Assembly: GCA_002327315.1 (NCBI GenBank)
Contig: DCVI01000152.1
Span: 1 to 46,033, forward strand
Origin: Syntrophaceae bacterium UBA2192
Lineage (GTDB): Bacteria; Desulfobacterota; Syntrophia; Syntrophales; UBA2192
DNA length: 46,033 nt
Reading direction: 5' to 3'
Positions 8,642 through 17,898 of this stretch are shown piece after piece; position 1 is the first letter of the stretch, and the number at the start of each line of letters is the position of its first letter. The notes under the pieces are model-generated. The model was not told the DNA's origin, did no database searches, and saw only the letters and a list, made by a program, of their open reading frames with translations. The translations under genes were made by a program, and so were the position numbers.

Positions 8642-9690
8642 GGCACCTTTGCCGATCGGTCAGTTCCCGTACCGGAGTCATACCCTTTGCGAAACCCGGA
8701 CTGCCGGAGACCCGTCCCCCTGATACGACGTATTTTATCCTTCGACACGATGCTGCAGGCCGCCAGTTTCGCCGCGAGGACCCACCCCCGGCTCGACAGG
8801 GGGTTCATCCGGATGAACTTCGAGAGCCACTGGGCTGAACGCCCGTAATCCCCGGATACGTAAGAGACCTCGGCAAGGTGAATCCAGTTCTGGCGAAGAA
8901 CCTTGTCTTCGTTACGTCTCGTTCTGGGCAGAAGACGATCGAGGAGCCTGGATATCTCATCATCGCTCAGCTCCTCTAGCCGGTCCCTGCCGCGCTCCTT
9001 GCGCTCGCGGGCCATCATTCTCACCAGCAGTTCGTAGCGCATCTGGTCGAATCTCCGCCGGATCGTAATCCCCTCCGCGATGACGCGGAAAGAATGGAGC
9101 GGCTCGGGGATATTGGCCGTCTCGAATTTTTCGGACACTCGGAAGAAGAAATCCAGGTCTTCGGTGGGGCCTACTTTTTCCCGGTAGAGTCCGGCGCGCT
9201 CCACGCAGGCCCTCCTGAACATGACCGAGGAGTGGCACATGGGGCATGTCGACCAAAGGGCTTCCCGGATGCCGTTGCCATCGGTCGGGTAGGTGTATAG
9301 ATTGACTTGCCGACCTTTTTCGTCGATGCGGTACGAGAAACTCCCCACGATTCCGAAATCCGGGTTGCGATCGAGGAAGTTTACCTGCCGTTCAAACCGC
9401 TCTCGTCGGGAGATATCGTTTCCGTCCATCCGGGCGATGTAGTCCGCCCGTGCAATGGAAAGCGCCCTGTTGAGGGATTTTGTGAGACCCTGATTCGCTT
9501 GGCTGAAAACACGCATGCGGGGATCACAATAAGAATCAAGAATCGAGCGGGTGCCGTCCGTCGAGCCGTCATCGATGACAATGAACTCGAAATCGGCAAA
9601 AATCTGGTTCAGGATGCTGTCCAGGGCCTGCCGCAGATACTTCTCCTCGTTGTACACCGACATGATAACGCTGACTTTGGGATGTTCCAT
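8638..9690 (-). CDS. Glycosyltransferase family 2
   Basis: 350 residues. The GT-A core is clear: VSVIMSVYNEEKYLRQALDS at the N-terminus, VIDDGSTDGT near residue 40, and YIARMDGNDIS near residue 86 where the family normally has MDADD, so the metal-binding motif is a DxND variant. The C-terminal 130 residues are basic and helical. It starts two bases after the preceding family 4 transferase and its stop overlaps the next gene, which places it in the middle of a tightly packed glycosyltransferase operon. Confidence 0.85.
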   Translation of the reverse strand: MEHPKVSVIMSVYNEEKYLRQALDSILNQIFADFEFIVIDDGSTDGTRSILDSYCDPRMRVFSQANQGLTKSLNRALSIARADYIARMDGNDISRRERFERQVNFLDRNPDFGIVGSFSYRIDEKGRQVNLYTYPTDGNGIREALWSTCPMCHSSVMFRRACVERAGLYREKVGPTEDLDFFFRVSEKFETANIPEPLHSFRVIAEGITIRRRFDQMRYELLVRMMARERKERGRDRLEELSDDEISRLLDRLLPRTRRNEDKVLRQNWIHLAEVSYVSGDYGRSAQWLSKFIRMNPLSSRGWVLAAKLAACSIVSKDKIRRIRGTGLRQSGFRKGYDSGTGTDRSAKVP

Positions 9691-9691
9691 T

Positions 9692-10945
9692 TTATTGAAA
9701 GCCCTCTTTCATATTTCTCCCCTGGAGTACACGCATGTAGACGGCTTCCATCTTTCCGGCAATTTCTTCAGCTGAAAAGCGCTCCCGTACGATCCTTCTC
9801 GCCCGGTTACCCATCTCCCTCCGTCTTTCGGGTCCGAGAAGAATGATTTTCTCTATCGCCTGTCTCAGCGATTCAACATCACCGGGTTCAACAATAATAC
9901 CCGTGACCCCATCTTCGACAGCTTCACGCCACCCTCCGGCGCTGCTGACGATAACGGGTAACCCGCAGGCCATGGCTTCCAAGGCAACGATTCCAAAAGG
10001 CTCATAGCGGGATGGGAACACGGCGAAGTCGCTGCTCAGCAGATAATTTTTGATCTCATTACGTGGGATTTGCCCAATGAAGTGTAATTTTCCGAGATAA
10101 TCGACGTTGAAATGCGATCTTGTGAGATAGTCACGCATATCGAGACAGTCTTTGCCAATGAAGTAATACTGCACGTTCGGATAGCTGGCGTAGAGCCTAT
10201 GGCCGGCCTCTAGCAGCAGATCGACGCCTTTTCTGTATTCGAGTCTCCCGACAAAACACACACGACATTCCCCCGCATGCTGTTCCATTTCGGGGGCTTC
10301 TTGTTTAAAGGACTCTGCATCAACACAGAGGTGAGCCGGATGAACCTTCTGGGCAGGAATTCCAAAATCAGTGATCTCGTCATCCCCCAATAAGCGGGAG
10401 CATGGAACGACAAGCGTGGATCGCCTTGCCGTCCATCGCTCAAGCCGGTGCTGGGATTCGTATTGCTGGGTCCATTTCCCGCCGTTATTCCCGGCTATAA
10501 CTTTTACATGTCCCCCCCCTCTCAAAATCTTTGGCACCTTCCTATTAAAGAGATGAATCAAGAACCCGCAGGCCTGCCAGTCATGAGTTTCAATCAGGTG
10601 GGGTTGCCAATTTCGTGTCAACTGACGATAATAAATATAAGTAGCAAGCGGGGGGATGAGCAAGGCAAGGTCAGGAATGGGCCATTTGAGCAAATAGCGA
10701 AACTGCGGGTTTTCGAGAATTTTCGGCAATCGCCCAAGGTAGGATTTGTTTAGAAGATGAACCTCAACGTCGCCGTCGCGATGAATATGAGAGAACGCAC
10801 CGAAAACTTGTGTGTCATCCATCGAGATGATTTTAATTTCATGGCCTCGCCTGCTCAGTGATTGGGCAATGTCCCTCACGTAGCTGGCAATGCCGCCACT
10901 GGGTTTCGGAAAGGGGTATTCGGGCGAAACGAATAAGATTTTCAT
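9692..10945 (-). CDS. Glycosyltransferase family 4
   Basis: 417 residues with a complete GT-B architecture. The N-terminal acceptor domain opens MKILFVSPEYPFPKPSGGIA with the glycine loop, and the C-terminal donor domain has CFVGRLEYRKGVDLLLEAG, FPSRYEPFGIVALEAMACG (the E-x7-E motif) and GWREAVEDGVTGIIV. It belongs with the mannosyl-, glucosyl- or glycogen-synthase-like transferases that use nucleotide sugars. The coding sequence is visibly more AT-rich than the housekeeping genes to the right. It follows the Wzt gene by about 50 bases and precedes the family 2 transferase by one base. Confidence 0.87.
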   Translation of the reverse strand: MKILFVSPEYPFPKPSGGIASYVRDIAQSLSRRGHEIKIISMDDTQVFGAFSHIHRDGDVEVHLLNKSYLGRLPKILENPQFRYLLKWPIPDLALLIPPLATYIYYRQLTRNWQPHLIETHDWQACGFLIHLFNRKVPKILRGGGHVKVIAGNNGGKWTQQYESQHRLERWTARRSTLVVPCSRLLGDDEITDFGIPAQKVHPAHLCVDAESFKQEAPEMEQHAGECRVCFVGRLEYRKGVDLLLEAGHRLYASYPNVQYYFIGKDCLDMRDYLTRSHFNVDYLGKLHFIGQIPRNEIKNYLLSSDFAVFPSRYEPFGIVALEAMACGLPVIVSSAGGWREAVEDGVTGIIVEPGDVESLRQAIEKIILLGPERRREMGNRARRIVRERFSAEEIAGKMEAVYMRVLQGRNMKEGFQ

Positions 10946-10996
10946 ATACTGTTCATCGTTCTGCGTGATGGAGAAAGGAAAAGGCAGCCTTTCTAT

Positions 10997-12253
10997 TTAC
11001 ACACCCGCAGAGTTCGATCGGGTCTTGATTCTGGATACCCGGCTATTTTCGATCTGCCACTCCACCCTGTTGTAAAACACACCGTATCGGGAATCCGGAA
11101 AGTCAGTCCCCGGGTCCACAGAAATTTTTATCTGTCTTTCATGGTATCTGTCGGCCTCCTTCCCCGCTCCGCAGATCCCCGCCCATATCCGATACTCCCC
11201 CCGAAGCAGGGAAAAAGACGGGATTAAGGCCTTCACGGCGCCTTCGCCGTGTTTGAAGTCCATTGCCTCGCTGTAGGAGGTGTAGAGAGGATAGCCATCG
11301 GACGTCGTCACGCGCAGAAAGACATGTCCCCGGATAAGTTCTTTCCGGCAAAGATATCCGATAGACACCCGAAGGGGAGAATCAGGTTTCACCACGGCAA
11401 TGGCATGACCCTGTCCGTCCCGGAGCTCCATATGGCGGACCACAACAGGGAGATAATGATCAGGCTGGATTTCACATTCCGGGCTTGAAACGGGGTCGAT
11501 CTGGGCGTAAGCGAAGGCGCATTCGATCGGTTCGCCCTCTTTTTCAACCTTGCCCCGGTTCAACAAAACAACCCTGTCACACATGGTCTGGATCAGCCAC
11601 ATGTTATGCGAGACAAGAACGATCGTTGTGCCCCTCGCCGTCAGTTCCCTGATTTTGTTCGTGCACTTGTTGAAAAACAGCGCGTCCCCCACCGCAAGGA
11701 CCTCGTCCACAAGGAGAATCTCCGGCTCGCAGTGAACGGCAATCGAAAACCCCAGGCGAACGTACATGCCACTCGAATAGTGGCGCACGGGTGAATCGAT
11801 GAAATCGCCTATGTCAGAAAAGTCCACAATGCGGTCGAACTTCTCGTCGATCTGCTTCCCGGTCATGCCGAGGATGGCCCCGTTGATGTAAACATTTTCC
11901 CGGCCCGTCAGCATCGGATGAAAGCCCGCGCCGATCTCGATCAACGCCCCGGCGCGGCCTCTGATCCTTATTTCCCCGGCATCAGGCAGATAAATGCCGT
12001 TGAGCATTTTCAGGATGGTGCTTTTCCCGGAACCATTGGCCCCGATGATGCCGAGCGTTTCCCCCCGGTTGACCTGGAAGCTGACATCATCAACGGCCCA
12101 GAACTCCCCGCTTCTCAGATGCTTCGTATCGCTTCTTATTCCGAGGAAGTCCCGGGCAACGTCGCAGGCGCCGTAGGCCATGACCTGCTTCAGGCCTCTG
12201 CAGAACTTCTTTGATACGTTCTCGGCCTCTATGACCGGGGGGCGGTTATTCAT
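10997..12253 (-). CDS. wzt: Polysaccharide ABC exporter, ATP-binding subunit (Wzt-like)
   Basis: 418 residues. The nucleotide-binding domain has Walker A GANGSGKST near residue 72, the signature YSSGMYVRLGF, Walker B ILLVDEVLAVGD and the switch His in LVSHN, all intact. From about residue 255 an extra beta-rich C-terminal domain follows, as in Wzt proteins, which use it to recognise the modified non-reducing end of the glycan chain. The ATG overlaps the stop of the permease gene by four bases. It energises export of a finished, undecaprenyl-linked chain across the inner membrane. Specificity for the product of the adjacent glycosyltransferases is inference from context. Confidence 0.9.
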   Translation of the reverse strand: MNNRPPVIEAENVSKKFCRGLKQVMAYGACDVARDFLGIRSDTKHLRSGEFWAVDDVSFQVNRGETLGIIGANGSGKSTILKMLNGIYLPDAGEIRIRGRAGALIEIGAGFHPMLTGRENVYINGAILGMTGKQIDEKFDRIVDFSDIGDFIDSPVRHYSSGMYVRLGFSIAVHCEPEILLVDEVLAVGDALFFNKCTNKIRELTARGTTIVLVSHNMWLIQTMCDRVVLLNRGKVEKEGEPIECAFAYAQIDPVSSPECEIQPDHYLPVVVRHMELRDGQGHAIAVVKPDSPLRVSIGYLCRKELIRGHVFLRVTTSDGYPLYTSYSEAMDFKHGEGAVKALIPSFSLLRGEYRIWAGICGAGKEADRYHERQIKISVDPGTDFPDSRYGVFYNRVEWQIENSRVSRIKTRSNSAGV

Positions 12254-13095
12254 ATTTTTTCGACAATCCTGTTCATCGCAACGTGGTAAAACCTCCAGCC
12301 GACAAGCAGAATGACCAGGGAAAGAAGAACGCTCAAGGCATAAGCAGCCCCCTGATCAAAACGGCCTTGGAAAAAGATGTCTCTTGGAACTTCGATCAGA
12401 TAGTAGAGCGGATTGAATCGGTTGAGTTCCTCCAGCAACCCGCTTTCCGGCATCGGATACATCACGGGTGTCGCGAAAAGCATAACGGTCAGGAACAGAC
12501 TCAGGATGTTCGGCAAATCTCTGAATACACCACCCAGGATGGAAAGGAACAAACCCGCGCCGATGGCTATAAAAAAAATGGGCAGGAGAAAAAGAGGCAG
12601 AAGAAGGAATGCCCCGTTGGGAAGGGCCCCGTAATAAACCATGACAGCTGCCAGAAGGGCCAACCGCACCGACAGTTCCACAAGCGAGGTTAGCACGGGC
12701 GAATGGATAAGGGCAATGCGGGGGAAATGGATCTTGGAAATCAGGCTTCCGGCCTGACCGACAACACCGGCGATGGACGAGATCAATCCGCTGAAGAGAG
12801 TCCAAAGGGTCAGCCCGAAGAGAGCGAAGACTGGATAGGGAACGCCTGACTCTTTGACCTGAAGGACTCCGGCCCTGTTCAGCAGAACAAAAACGCCGAC
12901 GGTGAAGAGTGGAAACATGACGACCCAGGTCGCGCCCAGCAGAGATTGTCTGTATTTCGCCGAAAAATCACGGACGAAGAGTCTGTATCCAAGCTCCAGG
13001 CTGTTACCGAGATCCTGGAACATTTGTGTCCACAGGGAGAATGAACCTGCATCAATCCACTTGTTCGGCCTGTAAGTCTGAATTTTACTTACCAT
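12250..13095 (-). CDS. wzm: Polysaccharide ABC exporter, permease subunit (Wzm-like)
   Basis: 281 residues from the ATG at 13095, chosen because GGAG lies six bases before it; a GTG at 13125 in the same frame lacks a ribosome site. The protein has the ABC-2 layout: a soluble N-terminal helix with RDFSAKYRQSLLGATWVV, then about six membrane helices. The stretch KYRQSLLGATW is characteristic of O-antigen and teichoic-acid exporter permeases. It pairs with the overlapping Wzt gene. Upstream, about 150 bases separate it from the polymerase-like gene, including an ATCGGC/GCCGAT inverted repeat near 13.2 kb. Confidence 0.9.
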   Translation of the reverse strand: MVSKIQTYRPNKWIDAGSFSLWTQMFQDLGNSLELGYRLFVRDFSAKYRQSLLGATWVVMFPLFTVGVFVLLNRAGVLQVKESGVPYPVFALFGLTLWTLFSGLISSIAGVVGQAGSLISKIHFPRIALIHSPVLTSLVELSVRLALLAAVMVYYGALPNGAFLLLPLFLLPIFFIAIGAGLFLSILGGVFRDLPNILSLFLTVMLFATPVMYPMPESGLLEELNRFNPLYYLIEVPRDIFFQGRFDQGAAYALSVLLSLVILLVGWRFYHVAMNRIVEKI

Positions 13096-13247
13096 GTTCC
13101 GCTCCGGAGCGTTTATGGCTGCCACGGAATGCCCTAGGCAGCAAGCACACTCATGTCACTTCTGGACAGGGATTCATGTAACTCTATCCTCCAACGATCG
13201 GCATTCGATGAGAGCCGATGAAAACTGATTCGGCTTCACCAGAAGAT

Positions 13248-14690
13248 CTACCGAAGGAGTCGCACTTTCGTCTTTGTGAGCGTATGCAAAGCCGTGTTTG
13301 TTTTTTTGCCCAAATTTTCCCGTCCTTCGATGCCCGGAATCATTACGATGATCGCCGTAAGGAACCAGAACGGTTCCATAATGCGCACGATGATAAACGT
13401 GTTCGCCCCGACGGCGTGGATGAGGAGCCCGATGAACGCACCGAGATACCCGAGGGCGATACCGCTGTAGAGGGGGTCTGTGGATGTGCGGTAGGTCTTC
13501 AGGGCATTTCGGAAGATGGCGCCCAGGAGGAAAAGGAAGGCCAACAGGCCAAGCAGGCCTGTATTGACCAGCACCGTAGGGATCTGGGCGTCAACAAAAG
13601 AGTACCCCGTGATACCGTAACCAAGGAGTGGCCGCTTGACGAAATCATACTGGAGGATCAAACGCCAGGACTCCAGACGCGCGGAAGTGGAGGTGTCGAT
13701 ATTAACGTTACCCACCTTCAATTGCCCTTCTTCCTCGGGTTGGGTGAAGGTATAGGCTGCACGATCGATAACGCTTTTCGGCATAACCAAAGGCGAGATC
13801 GCGATGAGGAGCATCATGGGGATGATGATCGCCAGGCGTCTTTTGCTGAAAAAGATCAGGGTCAGGAGCATGAAGGGCAGTGCCACCCAGGAGCCCCTGG
13901 AATGTGTCGCTCCCAGCGGGACCAGGATAAAAGGCACCAGGGCCAGCAGCGGAAGCTTGTTCCTGAAGGACCCCTGCGTGACGAGAAGGCCGATCACCAG
14001 TGAGAGCATCATGATGAGATAGCCCCCCAGGGTGTTAGGCTCGCCCTCCTCCCCTTCGAAGGGCGCCGAGACGCGCACACCGGAAGGGATCTGGTAGATG
14101 CCATACAGGCAGATCAGGAAACAGACCACCAGCATGGTGATGACGAAACGCCGGACCTGCTCACGCTCCTTCAGGTGGTTTGCGGCCATGAAGTAGACGA
14201 GGAAGTATTCGAAGTATTTCAGAATGTAAAAAACGGCCACCGTTGGATTCACCCGAGGGTTCGTCAGGTAGCCGTTCAACGTAGTAACAGCGCAGGCGAA
14301 GAGGTACAGGGCGATGGGCCGGTTGAGGGGCGTTCGCAGGAAGAGTCCGAAATCCTTGTTGATGGCCACTTTCATCAGCCAGGCCGTACCGATGACGGCT
14401 ATCAGAAAATCATCGAAGCGAAGCGAGACGCCCCGGCCGCGATAGAAGGAAACGGCCTCACTCTGGGTAACAAACTGCGGGCCGAGAAGCATGGAAAAAA
14501 GAAGGATGTAGAGGGCGATCTCCTGGCTGATGAAGCTGAAGGTGAAAATGATGATGGCTGCCACTGCCGCAACGGCAAAGCCCAGCGAAAGCTGGTTTGC
14601 CACGATGGCCCCTGTCACCGCAACGGCGATCAGGGCCAGGGCGAGAACGCCCACCCTGAGGTTGTCATCGAGTTGTTGGGTCCCGATCAT
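13248..14690 (-). CDS. O-antigen polymerase/ligase-like membrane protein (Wzy/WaaL type)
   Basis: 480 residues from the ATG at 14690; an in-frame extension to 14852 is basic and non-hydrophobic and was not used. There are about eleven membrane helices with a larger periplasmic loop. That loop contains GATHSRGSWVA and SARLESW followed by RPLLGYGITG, the pattern of the Wzy_C/O-antigen ligase family that joins glycan chains in the periplasm. Polymerase and ligase cannot be separated by sequence reading alone. Its place between the Wzc-like kinase and the ABC exporter suggests it serves the Wza/Wzc route. Confidence 0.8.
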   Translation of the reverse strand: MIGTQQLDDNLRVGVLALALIAVAVTGAIVANQLSLGFAVAAVAAIIIFTFSFISQEIALYILLFSMLLGPQFVTQSEAVSFYRGRGVSLRFDDFLIAVIGTAWLMKVAINKDFGLFLRTPLNRPIALYLFACAVTTLNGYLTNPRVNPTVAVFYILKYFEYFLVYFMAANHLKEREQVRRFVITMLVVCFLICLYGIYQIPSGVRVSAPFEGEEGEPNTLGGYLIMMLSLVIGLLVTQGSFRNKLPLLALVPFILVPLGATHSRGSWVALPFMLLTLIFFSKRRLAIIIPMMLLIAISPLVMPKSVIDRAAYTFTQPEEEGQLKVGNVNIDTSTSARLESWRLILQYDFVKRPLLGYGITGYSFVDAQIPTVLVNTGLLGLLAFLFLLGAIFRNALKTYRTSTDPLYSGIALGYLGAFIGLLIHAVGANTFIIVRIMEPFWFLTAIIVMIPGIEGRENLGKKTNTALHTLTKTKVRLLR

Positions 14691-14906
14691 CGTTTTCGCA
14701 CCTGTCGAACGGCTCTCCTTTTGCTTCCGCGCATACCTGTCCGCGCCGGCCTTCGTGTCGGTGGTTCGGTTCGAAGAGATGCAAGAACCAAACCACGGAT
14801 CGGCGCGCCGATTCACGCACCACGGGCCTGTGGGAGGGCGCAGAGGGGTCACCCGGGGAGAGTTGTCTTTCGGACGAAAAAATGAAGGAAGAAACGGACG
14901 AGAAGG

Positions 14907-15188
14907 CTATCGGCCGTCCCTGGCGGGAAGCTGCTCCTTCTCGACGGCCTCTTTCATCCGTTGCATATCGTGATACTTGCGCTCGATATCCCTCGGGCGG
15001 TAGGATTTATCCTCGAGGTTGTCGAACAGCCCCCCGAAGGCGATGAGAAGCAGAGACACGAGGACTGCCGTGGCCAGGATGGCGAGAAACCACTTCAGAG
15101 TGATGCGTTTCTTGTACACCCGCACCCGCTTCTTGCGGCGCGCCCACCCGGATAAAGCGGCGTTGCCGGTGTCCTTGAGCTTGTCCAT
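14907..15188 (-). CDS. Small single-pass membrane protein, unknown function
   Basis: 93 residues; I do not recognise a family. The N-terminus is strongly basic (WARRKKRVRVYKKR), then one hydrophobic helix of about 23 residues (WFLAILATAVLVSLLLIAFGG), then an acidic and basic helical tail (RDIERKYHDMQRMKEAVEKE) that could form a short coiled coil. By the positive-inside rule the tail is periplasmic. It starts seven bases after the Wzc-like gene and precedes the polymerase-like gene, so it is probably part of the same transcript and may be an accessory of the co-polymerase. That role is inference from position only. Confidence 0.6.
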   Translation of the reverse strand: MDKLKDTGNAALSGWARRKKRVRVYKKRITLKWFLAILATAVLVSLLLIAFGGLFDNLEDKSYRPRDIERKYHDMQRMKEAVEKEQLPARDGR

Positions 15189-15194
15189 CGTACG

Positions 15195-17891
15195 CTACTC
15201 TCTGCGCGCTGAAGGGGCGGCATAGGCAATGGCGGAAAAAGACGACGCATCGCCTCCCTGACCCGCGGAGGTTTCCGGCAGGGGGTTTGTCTGATCTGCC
15301 GGTCGCAACTTGGCCCGGTAAACCGGTTTGCCGGCATACGCGACGCCCCGGGTCAGGGCGTCCGTTGCCGCCCGGTCCCCGCGGTGCATCGAAACTCCCC
15401 GCTGCTGGCCCTTCTGGGCGTTCAGGGAGGGAAGGGTGAATTTGAGAATCCCCATCTGGTAGAGGATGCCCATGGCCAGGAAGATAACGGCGATGAGGAA
15501 CATGCTGGTCTTCACCATCGATATCTTCTTCTCTTCAGGCCGGGGCCCTGCCGGTGAACGCCGGCGCCTCAGTTTCCTGACACGGGCGGCAAGCGACCCG
15601 CCGGACAGCGGCTGCGGGGGCTCCGTTGCTTCCCCCCCGGCGAGCCCGCTTGGGACGATCCCGAGGATTGCCTTGAACCGCGCGGGGATGGCCCGGATCT
15701 TCTCGGCCGGTGTCTCGGGCTTGCTGTCCGTTTTCCGCGAGAAGTAATAATAGTACTTGTACTTGTAGTCGGCGTAATCGGAGCTCAGCTCCGCCTTGAG
15801 GCCGTTCAAGATGACGCCTATGACGTTGGCCTTGACGGCATCGAGCTGGGCCTTGGCGCGCTTGAGCACCCCTCGCGGGATCCTGCCCACACGGTAGACC
15901 ATGACGACGGCATCGGCCTTGGCGGCAAGCAAAGCCGCATCCGTTGCGGCCAGAAGCGGGGGCGCGTCGATGAGCACGTAGTCGTAAGCGGCGCGTACAT
16001 CATGGATGAACTCGTCGATCGCCTTCGAGTAGATGAGCTCCGCGGGGTTCGGCGGGATCGTCCCCGAAGAGAGGATGTGCAGGTTCTCGATGCCCGGCGT
16101 CTGGAGGATGTCGTCGGTGCTGAGCGTTCCCGTCATGATGTCGGAGATGGTCCGGACGACCTTCTTCCACTCGTAGCTGCCCAGAAGCACGTCCGAGAGG
16201 CCCGGCACGTAGTCCATGCCGAACATCCGGGAGATCATCGGCTTGCGCAGGTCGCCCTCGATGAGCAGCACCCGGTTGCCGCCCTGGGCCATGGTGATGG
16301 CCAGGTTGACGATGGAGGTCGTCTTGCCCTCCTCGGGCGAGGAACTCGTCACGACGATGGTCTTGATGTCCTTGTCCAGGCCGGCAAAGGCGAGGTTCGT
16401 CCGGATGGCGCGGTAGCTCTCGGCCAGGCGCGACTTGGGCGCGAAGTGCGAGACGAGCCTTGCCGCGCGCTCGGCTACTTCCGTATCCACGTCCTCCGCG
16501 TATTTCTCCTTGAGCGTTTCCTTGATCTCCTGCTGGCTCACGTGGGGGATCAGGCCCAGGACGTGAACGCCCATCAGGCTCTCGATCTCCTCGATGGCCC
16601 CCAGCGAGGTGTCGAACATCTCGACGAGGAAGGCAAAGGCGATCCCGAGGATGAGCCCGATGAGAAACCCCGCAAAGGCCGTCTCCTTGATCTTGGGCGC
16701 ATTCGCCGGCGCGCCGGGCTCCAGAGCCGGCCGGATGATCTGGACCGTCTCGACGCGCTCGGCGTTCGTGATCTGGGCCTCCTGGTGCTTTCTCTCCAGC
16801 ATCGTGAAGACGTCCTGGCTGAGCTGGATCTGACGCTCGAGCCTTGAGAGCTCCAACCGTTTTTCCGGGAGCATCTTGACCTGGCCGCTGACCTCGTCGA
16901 TCCTGGCCTTGAGGTCGCGGATGTCATCTTTTAGGTTTGCATCGAATGCGGCCAGCTGTCCCTTCATGGTGACGATGATCTCGCCGATCTGCTTGCGGAT
17001 CTCGGCCACCTGCGGGTAGATCTCCGTGTAGGTCTTCAGCAGGGTGTCGCGCTCGAGCATGAGCTGGACGAGTTTCTCGTTGAAGGACTTGTACGTGGCC
17101 GGCGCGTCCTCGAGGTAGAAATTCGCCTTGGATCCCAGCGGCGTCGATTGAGCCCGGTCGAGGACCCGCCGGATCTCGGCGACCTTCTGCGCGTTGACCA
17201 GGGCCTTGTCGTAGCTGGCCTGCAGGGCCTGCAGCTTCGAGACCATGCCGCTGCTTTCGGCATCGATGGAGACAAGCTTGTTCTGCTCCCGGTAGGCCTT
17301 GGCGGCCTCCTCGGAGGACTTCAGCTTCTCCCGGGCCTGATTGAGCTGGGCCTCGATGAAGCCCTTCTGGCTGACGGAGCGTTTGTTGCCGTCCGTAATG
17401 CGTTCTTCCCGGTAGACCTCCGCCAGGGTGTTGGCAAGCCGCATGGCCAGGCGGGGGTCCACGGACTTCACGTGGATGTTGATGACCCCCATCTGCTGCT
17501 CGAAGTCCGAGTCCACCATGTTGCGCAGGCTCAGGACCGTCGCCAGGTATTCCTTGTTCGCCCTTACCTCCTCGGAGGTCAGGTTCGCGGGGATCATGCC
17601 GAGCTTCTTCGCCGCCTGCTCGACGATCCCGTGGCTGCGGATCACGGCGGCCTGCGTCGTCAGCAGATCCGGGTTCGTCCAGGGCATCGCCTCCTGGTAG
17701 ATGCCCCCGCCGGAGAGCATCACACGCTCCAGCCGGACGCTGGCGGTGGATTTGTAAAGCGGCACCGGCTTGTTCAGCAAGGCGAACAGCGTGCTGAAGG
17801 AGCCCGTCAGGATCACCGTGAAGAGGATGATCCAGCGCCTCTTCTTGATGATTCGCCAGTATTCACGGAGGTTGAGATCGTATTGGGTCAT
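15195..17891 (-). CDS. Wzc-like polysaccharide co-polymerase with tyrosine autokinase domain
   Basis: 898 residues, longer than the usual 720-750. Order: Wzz-type membrane helix near 20-40; long periplasmic coiled-coil region; GNVR-type segment RLELSRLERQIQLSQDVF near 365; second helix near 415-437; then the cytoplasmic BY-kinase. Walker A is SSSPEEGKTT (Lys near 522), Walker A' is LIEGDLRKP (Glu where Asp is usual), and Walker B is VLIDAPP. A Tyr cluster near 707-720 (YKYKYYYYF, seven Tyr in twelve residues) is the expected autophosphorylation tail. It is followed by about 180 further residues holding a third hydrophobic helix near 790-815. It sets chain length and couples to the Wza exporter. 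The likely phosphatase is encoded at 21.4 kb. Confidence 0.9.
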   Translation of the reverse strand: MTQYDLNLREYWRIIKKRRWIILFTVILTGSFSTLFALLNKPVPLYKSTASVRLERVMLSGGGIYQEAMPWTNPDLLTTQAAVIRSHGIVEQAAKKLGMIPANLTSEEVRANKEYLATVLSLRNMVDSDFEQQMGVINIHVKSVDPRLAMRLANTLAEVYREERITDGNKRSVSQKGFIEAQLNQAREKLKSSEEAAKAYREQNKLVSIDAESSGMVSKLQALQASYDKALVNAQKVAEIRRVLDRAQSTPLGSKANFYLEDAPATYKSFNEKLVQLMLERDTLLKTYTEIYPQVAEIRKQIGEIIVTMKGQLAAFDANLKDDIRDLKARIDEVSGQVKMLPEKRLELSRLERQIQLSQDVFTMLERKHQEAQITNAERVETVQIIRPALEPGAPANAPKIKETAFAGFLIGLILGIAFAFLVEMFDTSLGAIEEIESLMGVHVLGLIPHVSQQEIKETLKEKYAEDVDTEVAERAARLVSHFAPKSRLAESYRAIRTNLAFAGLDKDIKTIVVTSSSPEEGKTTSIVNLAITMAQGGNRVLLIEGDLRKPMISRMFGMDYVPGLSDVLLGSYEWKKVVRTISDIMTGTLSTDDILQTPGIENLHILSSGTIPPNPAELIYSKAIDEFIHDVRAAYDYVLIDAPPLLAATDAALLAAKADAVVMVYRVGRIPRGVLKRAKAQLDAVKANVIGVILNGLKAELSSDYADYKYKYYYYFSRKTDSKPETPAEKIRAIPARFKAILGIVPSGLAGGEATEPPQPLSGGSLAARVRKLRRRRSPAGPRPEEKKISMVKTSMFLIAVIFLAMGILYQMGILKFTLPSLNAQKGQQRGVSMHRGDRAATDALTRGVAYAGKPVYRAKLRPADQTNPLPETSAGQGGDASSFSAIAYAAPSARRE

Positions 17892-17898
17892 AATCTTG

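Noticed and set aside
7316..8848. Long plus-strand open frame opposite the family 4 glycosyltransferase
   Set aside because: No protein-family pattern; the minus-strand glycosyltransferase has a proper start, ATGA coupling and all motifs.
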